Source: Streptomyces alboflavus
GTDB lineage: Bacteria; Actinomycetota; Actinomycetes; Streptomycetales; Streptomycetaceae
DNA: 64,000 bases
Assembly (NCBI RefSeq): GCF_000716675.1
Contig: NZ_JNXT01000016.1
Span: forward strand, 62,001-126,000
Direction of reading: 5' to 3'
Position numbers and translations under genes: made by a program. The notes below the pieces were generated by a model. That model saw only the letters and a program-made list of their open reading frames with translations, made no database searches and was not told the origin of the DNA. Below, piece by piece: positions 7,396 through 17,482 of this stretch. Numbering within the stretch: position 1 is the first letter of the stretch; every line of letters starts with the position of its first letter.

Positions 7396-7982
7396 AGGTG
7401 GGCCTTCGCGTTGATCAGCGCCCGGGCGCGCAGGCGGCGCCACTCGGCGAGGTCGCCGCGGTGGCGGTCGCGGATCTCGGTGAGCGGCTGCTTGCGGAAG
7501 GCGGCTTCCGGCTTGAGGTTGTTGACGACCGTGGACACGCGGAACCAGCGTCGCTGGTCGCCGTAGAGGGTGCGCTGGGCCGAGGCGAGACAGCCGTCGG
7601 TGTGGGCGCGCACCGCGTGGCCGGTGGGCAGGGTCAGGGACAGCTCCGTGCGGCCGGTGCCGAACAGGGCCCGCGCCACCCGCTGTTGCTCGGCGGCGGA
7701 CGGGGGGCGGTCGCCGGGGCGCGGCGGGGTCAGGCCCTTGCGGGTCAGACAGGTGTCGGTGAGCTGCTGCTGCGCCGCCTTGATCGTGTCGGCGGGGGGC
7801 AGTCCGGGCTTCCGCTCGGCACTCGGCGCGCAGCCGACGGTCAGGACGGTGAGCAGCAGCAGGAGGGGCAGGGGCGCGAGCGTGTGCGGGCGCCGTGCGG
7901 GCCGACCTGCTGCGTACCGGCCCGGTGTGGGCAGGTGTGCCCCGGCCTCTCGGTCGTCTCGAGGGGTGGCGTCTCGGCGCAT
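7362..7982 (-). CDS. Putative lipoprotein, unknown function
   Basis: A 206-residue protein with a long basic N-terminus, a leucine-rich hydrophobic core (LPLLLLLTVL) and a lipobox LTVGC with Cys51, so it is probably lipidated and exported. The mature part has three further cysteines and a conserved-looking segment WFRVSTVVNNLKPEAAFRKQP. AGGAG eight bases upstream supports the ATG at 7982. The family is not recognised. Its tail overlaps the convergent GlxA gene. Confidence 0.75.
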   Translation of the reverse strand: MRRDATPRDDREAGAHLPTPGRYAAGRPARRPHTLAPLPLLLLLTVLTVGCAPSAERKPGLPPADTIKAAQQQLTDTCLTRKGLTPPRPGDRPPSAAEQQRVARALFGTGRTELSLTLPTGHAVRAHTDGCLASAQRTLYGDQRRWFRVSTVVNNLKPEAAFRKQPLTEIRDRHRGDLAEWRRLRARALINAKAHLQSESRRAAAR

Positions 7983-8090
7983 GCGGAGGGCTCCTGGGGG
8001 CTGGTCGGTGCGCGGTGCATGCGCACCCTCCCCACGGACCGCCGCGCTAAGCGCCTTGTCACCCGTACTGGTGAGCGTCCGGGCCGGACG

Positions 8091-8420
8091 CTACCGGCGG
8101 CGCTGCTGCGACGCCGGATGCGTGCGCCGGTACCTGCGGTCCCAGCGCTCCTGGCGGGCCCGCCGGATGCGGTAGTCGCGGTACGAGGAGGGGGTGAAGC
8201 CGCCCCCTCCGGAACGCCCGCCGCCCGCACCACCCGCACTGCCCGTGCCTCCGGCACCACCCGCACCGGCCCCGCCAGTCGACGGTCCCGGCCGGGCGGC
8301 GGCCCTGTCGTGATGGCGGACGAGGAAGTAGACGAGCACCGCGGCGGCCACCCACAGCAGGGGCTGCTGGAAGCCCAGGGCGATCAGGACGGCTAGTACG
8401 GCGACGATCAACATGTTCAT
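8091..8420 (-). CDS. Small membrane protein with Gly-rich linker
   Basis: A 109-residue protein. Two short hydrophobic segments (about 3-15 and 20-33) form a hairpin or a long membrane anchor, followed by a glycine/alanine-rich low-complexity linker and a very basic C-terminus rich in Arg and Tyr (YRDYRIRRARQERWDRRYRR). The basic tail is probably cytoplasmic and might bind nucleic acid or lipid head groups. No family is recognised. Confidence 0.7.
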   Translation of the reverse strand: MNMLIVAVLAVLIALGFQQPLLWVAAAVLVYFLVRHHDRAAARPGPSTGGAGAGGAGGTGSAGGAGGGRSGGGGFTPSSYRDYRIRRARQERWDRRYRRTHPASQQRRR

Positions 8421-8618
8421 GGCTGAACCTCCGCACGCTGGACGCGGGCAGCCCGGGTCGCATGGCGTCAGCTGTGATCGATGACAGATGTGATCGGTGA
8501 CAGGGGACGCGCGGGCGCGGAGCGGGGGCGGCTCCGGCGCGCGGGCCCGCTGTCACGGGGTCGTACGAGGGCTCGTTCGGCCCTCGTACCGGGAGTCAAC
8601 GCCCGCCGCCACCGCCTG

Positions 8619-8990
8619 TCAATGCTCCTCGGCGGACGTGCTGGGCGCGGCTTCCCCGGCGTGTTCGTGCGCGTGCTTGAGCAGCATCCGGGTATCCACC
8701 GCGTCCGGGCCCGAAACCTGCTCCCAGAAGCGGTGGCAGCTCACGAACACCGCGAGCTCACGCTCCCGTGCGCGCAGCTTCTCGACCTCGGCCTGTTCGT
8801 CCGGCGTCCAGCCGGGGGAGGCGGGGCGCTCGACCTTCCGCCAGCCGCCGTCGTCGCTGAAGCCGTCCAAGGGCTCCACCGACCAGGGCAGCCGCCGCAG
8901 CAGGGCGTGCAACTCCGACCTGACCTGGTGCAGCTCCTCCTGTCCTGCGAGGAGGTCGCTCGGGAACTCGTACGAGGGGGTTGCGGGCAC
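8619..8990 (-). CDS. Hypothetical cytosolic protein
   Basis: A 123-residue charged, helix-rich protein without signal or membrane segment. The N-terminal half contains helical heptad-like sequence (LAGQEELHQVRSELHALLRRL), and the second half contains EQAEVEKLRARERELAVF, suggesting a short coiled coil. Similar proteins of this size are common in Streptomyces, but no function is known. It is divergent from the LysE gene. Confidence 0.75.
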   Translation of the reverse strand: MPATPSYEFPSDLLAGQEELHQVRSELHALLRRLPWSVEPLDGFSDDGGWRKVERPASPGWTPDEQAEVEKLRARERELAVFVSCHRFWEQVSGPDAVDTRMLLKHAHEHAGEAAPSTSAEEH

Positions 8991-9082
8991 GCCGTAATGG
9001 TACTCCTGTTCGAATTCGGGAGGCGAGTGGTGCGGGGGGTGTGTCGGCCGGGCGGCCGCCGGTGGGTGCCAGACTGGCGCGC

Positions 9083-9700
9083 ATGCTCGTACAGTTCCTC
9101 GCCGCCGCCGGTGTGCTCGCCGTACTGACCGTCGTGCCCGGACCCGACATGGCCGTGACGACGAAGCGTGCCATCGCCTCCGGCCGGCAGGACGGCCTGC
9201 GGACGGTCGGCGGCATCACGGCGGGGCTGCTGGTGTGGGGCGTGCTCACGGTGGCGGGCCTTGCCGCCGTCCTCGCCGCGTCCGCCGTCGCCTACACCGT
9301 CGTCAAGCTGGCCGGCGCGGCCTACCTGGTCTTTCTCGGGGTCCAGGCGCTGTGGCAGAGCCGCCGGGGCGGCTCCGGGGCCCTGCCGGTGGCCGGGCCG
9401 GCCGCGACGGGCAGCCCCTGGCGCACGGGCCTGGTCAGCAACGTGCTCAACCCGAAGATCGCGGTCTTCTACACCGGGCTGCTGCCCACCCTCGCCCCGG
9501 CCGGCCTCGCCCCGCAGGCCGGGATGGCGCTCCTCGTCCTGGTGCACGCGGTGCTGACCTTCGTCTGGCTCGGCGGCTATGTGCTGCTGGCCACGGCCCG
9601 CGCGTTCTTCGAGCGGCCCGCCGTGCGCAGGGCGCTCGACCGGGTCACGGGGGTCGTCCTGGTCGGGTTCGGGGTGAAGGTCGCGACGGCGCAGCCGTGA
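9083..9700 (+). CDS. LysE/RhtB-family amino acid exporter
   Basis: A 205-residue inner-membrane protein with about six hydrophobic segments. The N-terminus carries the family signature VVPGPDMAVTTKRAIASGR (the PGP motif and following basic residues), and NVLNPKIAVFY in the middle is the second LysE hallmark. The family exports amino acids or their derivatives; the substrate is not evident. The ATG at 9083 gives the usual family length, whereas a longer frame from 8981 would add a non-hydrophobic leader. Confidence 0.92.
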   Translation: MLVQFLAAAGVLAVLTVVPGPDMAVTTKRAIASGRQDGLRTVGGITAGLLVWGVLTVAGLAAVLAASAVAYTVVKLAGAAYLVFLGVQALWQSRRGGSGALPVAGPAATGSPWRTGLVSNVLNPKIAVFYTGLLPTLAPAGLAPQAGMALLVLVHAVLTFVWLGGYVLLATARAFFERPAVRRALDRVTGVVLVGFGVKVATAQP

Positions 9701-9798
9701 CCGCGGGCCGGGCAGGGCAGGGCCGGATCCGGCCCGACTTCGGCGGCGCTTTGCGTGATCGGTTCCCGTCCGGGCCGCGTACGCGCGAAGCTGGAGGC

Positions 9799-10023
9799 AT
9801 GTGCCGCAGCATCAAGACCCTCCGCCCGCCCGCCCTCCCCGAGAAGGCCACCGACGACGAGATCCGGGCCGCCGCGCTCCAGTACGTGCGCAAGGTCTCC
9901 GGGTTCCGCGCCCCGGCCGCCCACAACCGCGAGGTGTTCGACCGCGCCGTCGACGCCGTCGCCGAGGCGACGGCAGACCTGCTCGCCCACCTGGAGGTGC
10001 GCGGAGCGCGCGCGGCGTCCTAG
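9799..10023 (+). CDS. DUF2277 family protein
   Basis: A 74-residue protein matching the DUF2277 family closely: it begins MCRSIKTLRPP, continues EIRAAALQYVRKVSGFRAP and ends with a helix that includes AVAEATADLL. The function of the family is unknown. TGGAG precedes the ATG closely. It follows LysE after about 100 bp and points at the convergent DedA gene. Confidence 0.9.
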   Translation: MCRSIKTLRPPALPEKATDDEIRAAALQYVRKVSGFRAPAAHNREVFDRAVDAVAEATADLLAHLEVRGARAAS

Positions 10024-10029
10024 TCGCGC

Positions 10030-10064
10030 GGCCCCGGGAGCGGGGCCCCGGGAGCGGGGCCCCG
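10030..10064. terminator. GC-rich tandem repeat between convergent genes
   Basis: The 14-bp unit GGCCCCGGGAGCGG is repeated 2.5 times (10030-10043, 10044-10057, partial to 10064). GGGGCCCC and CCCCGGG-type palindromes inside can fold into strong hairpins. It lies between the convergent DUF2277 and DedA genes and probably ends both transcripts. Confidence 0.5.
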
Positions 10065-10088
10065 TGCACCTACGCCGTCGGCCAGGCC

Positions 10089-10709
10089 CTAGCCCGCCGT
10101 CGACTCCCGCGGCCGCCGCACCAGGAACGCCGCCCCCGCCCCGGCAAGGGCGAGCGCGAGGACCGAGACGCCGGTGGCGAGCCAGGTCGCGCCCAGCCAC
10201 TGACCGCCGAAGTAGCCGAGGCCCACGCTGTAGCCCGCCCAGGCCACGCCCGCGAGCACCGACCAGGGCAGGAAGTCGCGCACCCGGCGGTGGGCCGCGC
10301 CCGCGCCGAGCGAGACGATCGAGCGGCCCGCGGGCGCGAAGCGGGCGATGACGACAAGGACGCCGCCGCCGCGCGCGAGCGCCGTGCCGAGCCGCTCCTG
10401 GGCGCTGGTCAGGCGCCGGGAGCGGGCGATGGCGCGGTCGAGGCGCTCACCGCCGCGCCAGGCGATGCGGTACGCGACGAGGTCGCCGAGCACGGATGCC
10501 GTCGCGGCGCAGAGCATGAGCAGCAGGATGTCCGGCACGTCGTGCGGGACCCGCCCGGTGCCGGAACCGGCGGCGGCCGCCGCCGTGGCCGCGGTGATGA
10601 CGAGCACGCCGCTCGGCAGCAGCGGCAGAAAGACGTCGAACAACACGGAGAGGGCCACGACCGCGTAGATCCATGGGCTGCCGGTCAGCGCCCCCACACT
10701 CTCCAACAC
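10089..10709 (-). CDS. DedA-family (VTT domain) membrane protein
   Basis: A 206-residue polytopic membrane protein of the DedA/SNARE-associated family. The features are an N-terminal re-entrant region (FLPLLPSGVLVITAA), the conserved glycine/basic motif RFAPAGRSIVSLGAGAAH, and C-terminal transmembrane helices. DedA proteins act in membrane homeostasis and include undecaprenyl-phosphate and polyprenyl-lipid flippases. The exact role here cannot be told. Confidence 0.9.
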   Translation of the reverse strand: MLESVGALTGSPWIYAVVALSVLFDVFLPLLPSGVLVITAATAAAAAGSGTGRVPHDVPDILLLMLCAATASVLGDLVAYRIAWRGGERLDRAIARSRRLTSAQERLGTALARGGGVLVVIARFAPAGRSIVSLGAGAAHRRVRDFLPWSVLAGVAWAGYSVGLGYFGGQWLGATWLATGVSVLALALAGAGAAFLVRRPRESTAG

Positions 10710-10984
10710 CGAAACTCCCCCGTTGTTACTCCCCGGTCGGCAACTCGTCGCCGCGATGTCGCGGGGAGCGGCGGGTGGCGGCCTGACAACAGCTGTACAG
10801 CGTACGCCGGACCACCGGCCGGAGATCCACTGGGGGCTCAGATGTTCGCTACATCACGTTCACCCGGCTGCCCTCTCCGACGCGGCGCACACCCCTGAAG
10901 TCCCGTACGAACGGAGCAGAAGCGCACACAACGGGCGCTGAATCACTGACAAGTCGACAAGTAGGAGAAAGGGAGAACTCGACA

Positions 10985-11527
10985 ATGGTGGCAGGGATAC
11001 TCACCGCGGCCGTGACGGCCGCCGTGCTCGCCGCGAGCGGCGGCGTACCGGGCGACACCGGTGACTGCGTGCGCGCGAAGGGCCGGTTCGCGCCGTCCAA
11101 GGCGCTCTCGCCCGCGCTGACTTACGACCGCCAACTGGTGCCTCCGGGCGCCCGGATCGAGGTGACGCAGCGCCACGAACGGTCCGGCACCCGGGTCGCC
11201 CTGCGGGTGCGGGGCCTCAAGCCCGGCTACGCGTACGGCGTGCACGTGCACCAGAAGCCGTGCGGCCCGGACCCGGCCGCGGCGGGCGGCCACTACCAGC
11301 ACCGCCGTGACCCCGTGCAGCCCTCGAAGGACCCGGCCTACGTCAATCCGGCCAACGAAGTGTGGCTGGACTTCACCGCGCGGCGGGACGGCTCGGGGGC
11401 GGCGGCCGCGGTCCACTCCTGGGGGTTCAGGCCCGGGCAGGCGTCGTCGGTGGTGCTCCACCGGGAGCAGGGCGGCGCCGGGGACCGGGTGGCCTGCTTC
11501 ACGGTGCCGTTCGCGCCGCGCGCGTGA
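10985..11527 (+). CDS. Superoxide dismutase-like secreted protein
   Basis: A 180-residue exported protein with a signal peptide of about 22 residues and a Cu/Zn-SOD-like beta barrel. GVHVHQKPCG corresponds to the first two copper histidines plus the disulfide cysteine, GGHYQH to the bridging histidine, and VVLH near the end to the last copper histidine; a second cysteine (VACF) follows. The histidines and aspartate of the usual zinc loop are not seen in the segment between GGHYQH and NPANEVWLDF. It may therefore be a copper-only or inactive SOD-like protein. GGGAG lies about nine bases before the ATG. Confidence 0.8.
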   Translation: MVAGILTAAVTAAVLAASGGVPGDTGDCVRAKGRFAPSKALSPALTYDRQLVPPGARIEVTQRHERSGTRVALRVRGLKPGYAYGVHVHQKPCGPDPAAAGGHYQHRRDPVQPSKDPAYVNPANEVWLDFTARRDGSGAAAAVHSWGFRPGQASSVVLHREQGGAGDRVACFTVPFAPRA

Positions 11528-11578
11528 GACGGAACGTGCGCGCGGACGGGCGGCGCGCTTGAACGGAGCGCACACGAA

Positions 11579-11626
11579 GGCGCCCCCTCCTCCGTACCGG
11601 GAACCACGTACGGAGAAGGGGGCGCC
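11579..11626. terminator. Bidirectional terminator
   Basis: A 19-bp inverted repeat with one mismatch (11579-11597 against 11608-11626) encloses a ten-base loop. It lies between the convergent SOD-like and DoxX genes and is symmetrical enough to serve both. Confidence 0.8.
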
Positions 11627-11645
11627 GCTCGGGCGGCCCGGTGGG

Positions 11646-12107
11646 TCAGGCCGCGATGGGCGTGCGCTCCGCGTCCGCCGTCGCCTTCGTCTCCCGCTCG
11701 CCGCGGGCCGCCGCGATCACGCGGTCGAGGCTGAACGCGCCGGAGCCCGTGAAGACGAGCAGCAGGAAGACCCAGCAGAACATCGCGGAGGCCTCGCCGC
11801 CGTTCTGTATCGGCCACAGGGCCTCGGGCTGGTGGACCTTGAAGTAAGCGTAGGCCATCGAGCCGGACGAGACGAGCGCGGCGCCGCGGGTGCCGAGGCC
11901 CAGCAGGACCAGGCTGCCGCCGACGAGCTGGATGACGGCCGCGTACCAGCCGGGCCAGGTGCCCGCGTCGACGGTGCCGCCGCCGCCGTCCGTGCCGCCG
12001 AGGACGCCGAAGAGCGAGGCGGCGCCGTGGCAGGCGAAGAGCAGGCCGACGACGATGCGGAACAGGCCGAGGGCGTAGGGCTGGGCGCTGTTGAGACGTC
12101 CAGTCAT
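11646..12107 (-). CDS. DoxX family membrane protein
   Basis: A 153-residue protein with four predicted transmembrane helices. The first carries LGLFRIVVGLLFACHGAASLF and the others YAAVIQLVGGSLVLLGLGTRGAALV and a late FCWVFLLLVFTGSG, fitting the DoxX/DoxD family. Members are linked to thiosulfate oxidation or to SOD-associated membrane complexes in mycobacteria. The neighbouring SOD-like gene is suggestive of the latter, but the two genes are convergent, not co-transcribed. Confidence 0.88.
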   Translation of the reverse strand: MTGRLNSAQPYALGLFRIVVGLLFACHGAASLFGVLGGTDGGGGTVDAGTWPGWYAAVIQLVGGSLVLLGLGTRGAALVSSGSMAYAYFKVHQPEALWPIQNGGEASAMFCWVFLLLVFTGSGAFSLDRVIAAARGERETKATADAERTPIAA

Positions 12108-12178
12108 GGTGGGGGACTCCTTCGGTCTTGACTCGGTTTGGGGACGGGAACCGATCGAAGACCCAAGATTAGGTCCGC

Positions 12179-14245
12179 CTAATTAGTACTTGCAACTTCA
12201 ACATCTGAGTGTTTCGTGAGAATCGGCTGTATCCAGCCGTCGCAGGTGTCCCGGGTGCCCGGCGCCCCGTCCTGAACCGGCGTCGCCGCCCGGACCGGAA
12301 CGGCCGCCGCCCGCAGCGCCGCCCGCGCCACCGCGTCCGCGTCGGACAGCGTCACCGAGTCCACGCCCGGCCTGGCCCCGGCCGCCGTCACCCAGTGCAC
12401 CCCCTCCGTCGGCACCCCGAACGCGAACCGCCGCGCGTGCGCCCGGCCGCCGCGGTCGAGCAGGCGGTAGGGGCGTGGCGTGACGTCGAGGCCGCCCGTC
12501 TCGTGGCCGTCGACGGTGTGCGGACGGCACCGTCCCGACCGCAGCAGCCCCGCCAGCAGCGCGTCCCCGGTGCGCCGCAGATCGGGCTCGGGGAGGCGCG
12601 CCTCGATCAGGGTGGTCACCCGCACCCCGGACCCGGGCACGTCCGGCGAGTACGCGTAGAACGCTCCGTCCGCCGTGTCGGCCCCGTCCGCCGGGCCGCC
12701 CCCGGCGCTCCCGCCCCCGCACCGCACGTCGAGCCGCGGCCCAAGGACCTCCACCACCCCCGCCTCGACCAGCGCCGTCAGCTCCTCGATGCGCCGCCGG
12801 GGCGGGCCGATGGACAGGAACGCGTTGAACGGCGTGTACCAGCCGTCCAGATGGGCCCGGCGCGAGGCGCCCGCGAGGCCGCCGTGGTCGACGACGAGCC
12901 GCAGTTCGTTGCGCAGGTCGCGGAGCACGTCGAGGGCGGCCTTCAGGGGGCCATGGACATTGCCGAGTGCGGCCTGCGCGGCGTCCTCGCGCAGGTGCCC
13001 GAGCAGCCAGGCGCGGAAGTCCCCGGGGGAGCGGAAGACCTGCCCCGCGTACGGGTGCGCGAGGCGCTCCCAGGACCACCGGTCGGCGGCGGCGAACCCG
13101 AACGCGTCCAGGACCAGGGACTCCTCGGGGCTGCCGTGCGCGGTGTCGAGGAATCGGTCGCGGAAGGCGGCGGCCCGCTGCGCCGCGCCGGCCGCCGCGA
13201 GCCGCGCCTCGTAGTGGACGGTCTCGACCTCCTTGGCGACCAGGGGCCAGACCTCGGTCAGGAAGTCCGGCGCGTCCCCGCTGTCGGCGCGCTTGCGGAA
13301 GCGGGCGACGGCCTCCGGGGTGAGCACGGCGGGCCGGTGCCGCCCGTAGGGGCCCTTGGCGTTGTCGCCGCGCGCCTGGTACGGCACACCCCGGCGCGAA
13401 CCGGCGTACAGGCGCGGCTCGTCGCCGGAGGCGAGATAGCGCAGCCCGCCCCGCTCGCCGGGCACGAAGCGGCCGCCGCGCCCCGACGTCAGGAGCGCCA
13501 TGTGGTCGAAGAAGTTCAGGCCGAGCCCGCGAAGCAGGACCGGCTCGCCCGGGGCGATGGCGGTGAGGTCGACGTCGGCGGGGTTGGCGGGCGGGATGTG
13601 GCGCAGTCCGTGCCGGTCGGCGTACGCGGACAGCTCCGCCCGGTCGCGGTCGGCGGTGTCGGGCAGATGGCCCTGCGCGAGGACGACGGCGGCGAGCCCG
13701 GATATCTCCCGGGAGTCGTCGAGGACGAGGGTCTGCGCGCCCCCGTCGGTGCGGTCGGTGCCCTTGGTGCCCTCGGTGTCGTCAGTGTCGTCGGTGTTGT
13801 CGAGGCGGACCGCGCGGGCCGCGTGCGTGCGGACGCGGACGGAACCCGGGGCGGCGCGCACCGTCTCGGCGAAGAACCACTCCAGATAGCGGCCGTAGTC
13901 GGCACGCGTCGGGTAGTCGTCAGGACCGAGCCCCGGTATGTGCCCGCGCGCCGCCCACTCGTACAGGCTCGGGCCCGGCCGGATCGGCCCCGCGCAGTCG
14001 ACGCTCGCGTCGGTGAACAGCGTCACCTGGGAGGCGACGGTGTTCATCAGGAGCTCCCGCGACTGGCCGGTGCGCCAGACGAGGCCGGGCCCCGGCGGCG
14101 CCGGATCGACCATGTGCACCGTCAGCCGCGCCCCCGGCGGCAGCAGCTCGGCGGCCGAGGCGCACAGGCGCTCCAGGACGCTGGTGCCGCGCGGCCCCGC
14201 GCCGACGACGGCTATGGAGTGGTCGACGGTCGCAGCAGCAGACAA
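12179..14245 (-). CDS. FAD/NAD(P)-binding protein
   Basis: A large protein of about 688 residues of the FAD_NAD(P)-binding family (PF13454 type). Near the N-terminus HSIAVVGAGPRGTSVLERL is the dinucleotide-binding GxGxxG loop; VVLAQGHLPDT is the later family motif. The substrate is unknown. A Thr/Asp/Gly low-complexity patch (TDDTDDTEGTKGTDRTD, encoded around 13745-13800) lies in a surface loop and looks like slipped-strand expansion. The TTG at 14245 has GGGAG eight bases upstream and puts the start just before the Rossmann motif. An ATG at 14335, adding 30 residues, is the alternative. Confidence 0.82.
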   Translation of the reverse strand: MSAAATVDHSIAVVGAGPRGTSVLERLCASAAELLPPGARLTVHMVDPAPPGPGLVWRTGQSRELLMNTVASQVTLFTDASVDCAGPIRPGPSLYEWAARGHIPGLGPDDYPTRADYGRYLEWFFAETVRAAPGSVRVRTHAARAVRLDNTDDTDDTEGTKGTDRTDGGAQTLVLDDSREISGLAAVVLAQGHLPDTADRDRAELSAYADRHGLRHIPPANPADVDLTAIAPGEPVLLRGLGLNFFDHMALLTSGRGGRFVPGERGGLRYLASGDEPRLYAGSRRGVPYQARGDNAKGPYGRHRPAVLTPEAVARFRKRADSGDAPDFLTEVWPLVAKEVETVHYEARLAAAGAAQRAAAFRDRFLDTAHGSPEESLVLDAFGFAAADRWSWERLAHPYAGQVFRSPGDFRAWLLGHLREDAAQAALGNVHGPLKAALDVLRDLRNELRLVVDHGGLAGASRRAHLDGWYTPFNAFLSIGPPRRRIEELTALVEAGVVEVLGPRLDVRCGGGSAGGGPADGADTADGAFYAYSPDVPGSGVRVTTLIEARLPEPDLRRTGDALLAGLLRSGRCRPHTVDGHETGGLDVTPRPYRLLDRGGRAHARRFAFGVPTEGVHWVTAAGARPGVDSVTLSDADAVARAALRAAAVPVRAATPVQDGAPGTRDTCDGWIQPILTKHSDVEVASTN

Positions 14246-14475
14246 GAGCGTGACTCCCGGTACGGACGGGGCGAGGACCGGCTCATCATGCCGCCGGAGA
14301 CACCGTTGCCGAAGCCCGCTTCGGAGGATCTCCATCCGGTTGTGTCCTGAGTCACGGCCAAGGCGGACATCGCCGCTACCTGTGGGAGGTTCGCCCCGTC
14401 ACACCCGTACCCGCAGCAACCGTGCACACGGGACGCACGGGACGCACGAGACCCGGTGCCGTCCGCAGGCCGCAC

Positions 14476-16194
<1,719 letters not shown>

Positions 16195-16304
16195 AGTGAT
16201 CACCTTCCTCCGTCGCCCCGTACGGTACGGAACGACGGAGGCGGGCGGGCCGGTTCCGCACAAGCGGGACCGGCCCCGGTGCGATCAGTGGCTGCCGGGG
16301 CGGG

Positions 16305-16952
16305 TCAGCAGCCGTTCAGGATGGAGCTGAGCGCGCTCTTCTCGGCGGAGTCGACGGTGAGGCCGTAGTGCTGCTTCACGTCCACCCACATGCGGGCGTA
16401 GAAGCAGTGGTACGAGGTGGTGGGCGGCAGCCACTTCGCCGGGTCCTTGTCGCCCTTGGCCTGGTTGACGTTGTCGGTCACGGCGATGAGCTGGGGCTGG
16501 CCCAGGTCGTTGGCGAAGCTCTCGCGACGGGCGGTGGTCCAGCCGCTGGCGCCGGACTTCCAGGCCTCGGAGAGCGGGATCACGTGGTCGATGTCGACGT
16601 CGGAGGCGGCGGTCCAGACACCGCCGTCGTAGGGGGACCGCCAGGTGCCGGAGGTCGCGGCGCAGCTGCCGTCCTGCTGGACGTTCTCGCCGTCGCGCTT
16701 GAGGACGACCTCGCGGGTGTTGCAGGCGCCGGACTGGGTGGACCAGTGCGGGAACTTGTCGCGGCTGTAGCCGTCGGAGGAGCCCTCGGGGGCCACGGTG
16801 AGCTGGCCGAGGTAGGTGCGGGCGGTGGCGGCGCTGACCGGGGTGGGCGGGGCGGCCTGGGCGGGGGAGCCGGAGAGCAGGGTCGCGGCGGAGGCGAGGG
16901 CGGCGACGGCGCCGACGGCGGCGAGGCGGTGACGCGCGTAGATCGTGGGCAT
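16305..16952 (-). CDS. Secreted HNH nuclease (DUF1524/GmrSD-type)
   Basis: A 215-residue exported protein: signal peptide of about 33 residues ending SPAQA, then an HNH endonuclease domain. The catalytic core is DVDIDHVIPLSEAW (Asp122-His123) with the downstream NVNQAKGDKDP that supplies the N and P of the DUF1524 signature. Cysteines near 77, 97, 183 and the C-terminus suggest disulfides. Such extracellular nucleases degrade environmental DNA. AAGGGAG five bases before the ATG at 16952 decides the start over a frame nine codons longer. Confidence 0.9.
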   Translation of the reverse strand: MPTIYARHRLAAVGAVAALASAATLLSGSPAQAAPPTPVSAATARTYLGQLTVAPEGSSDGYSRDKFPHWSTQSGACNTREVVLKRDGENVQQDGSCAATSGTWRSPYDGGVWTAASDVDIDHVIPLSEAWKSGASGWTTARRESFANDLGQPQLIAVTDNVNQAKGDKDPAKWLPPTTSYHCFYARMWVDVKQHYGLTVDSAEKSALSSILNGC

Positions 16953-17266
16953 GCGAACTCCCTTGACGTGGGGGGACATTGACCGGTGGGGCGGCCATGC
17001 TGGTGCGCTCGGGTTGCCCCGAGGTGTGCATCGGGTGACAGGGTCGCGTCAATCACCTGTAAACATCAAGGGTTCTGGCGTGTCGTCATGGAGGCGTGCC
17101 GGGGCGGAAGTTGGCGATTCGGGGGAATTGCCCCGCGCGGGATGCTCCGGTTCGCGGGGGATCGCCGGGGCGGGCGCCGGGGCGGATGTGGCCCCGGTCA
17201 CGGTGGGCCCGGGCCGAAAGTCCCTGGCCGGGGCCGCGCGCGGGTCGCGTACGATGGCCGGAGCAG
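16953..17266. promoter_or_regulatory. Divergent promoter region before Mn riboswitch
   Basis: No gene is seen in these 314 bp between the nuclease start and the riboswitch. A plausible -10 element, TACGAT at 17250-17255, would start transcription just before the aptamer at 17267. A matching -35 is not obvious. The rest is very GC-rich with no clear motif. Confidence 0.45.
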
Positions 17267-17380
17267 AAGGGGAGTAGCTCTTCGCCGGACCGTCGACATA
17301 CTGCTCAGCTCGTCTGAGCCGGCGCCCGGAGGCAGCCCACCGTGAGTGGGCGGCCAGCGAGACCTTCGGCCAGCAGTGCC
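17267..17380 (+). ncRNA. yybP-ykoY manganese riboswitch
   Basis: The aptamer starts AAGGGGAGTAGC (17267-17278), the hallmark 5' side of the yybP-ykoY class. It continues with CGTCGACATACTGCTCAGC and closes with CCAGCGAGACCTTCGGCCAG (17353-17374), all actinobacterial landmarks of this RNA. The class binds Mn2+ and turns on Mn exporters. The downstream gene encodes a GDT1-type protein, exactly the expected target. A perfect 9-bp hairpin with four-base loop (17382-17403) follows and may be part of the expression platform. Confidence 0.9.
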
Positions 17381-17482
17381 CGACGCACACCTCCGTGTGC
17401 GTCACCGAGCGCTGCCGTGCCGAGGTGTCGTACGCGAAGGCTGCGGAACTCTCGGCGGGGCGGCCCGACCGATTGAGGAACC

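Noticed and set aside
10723..10941. 72-codon frame between DedA and the SOD-like gene
   Set aside because: No ribosome site and atypical composition; it covers the promoter region of the SOD-like gene.
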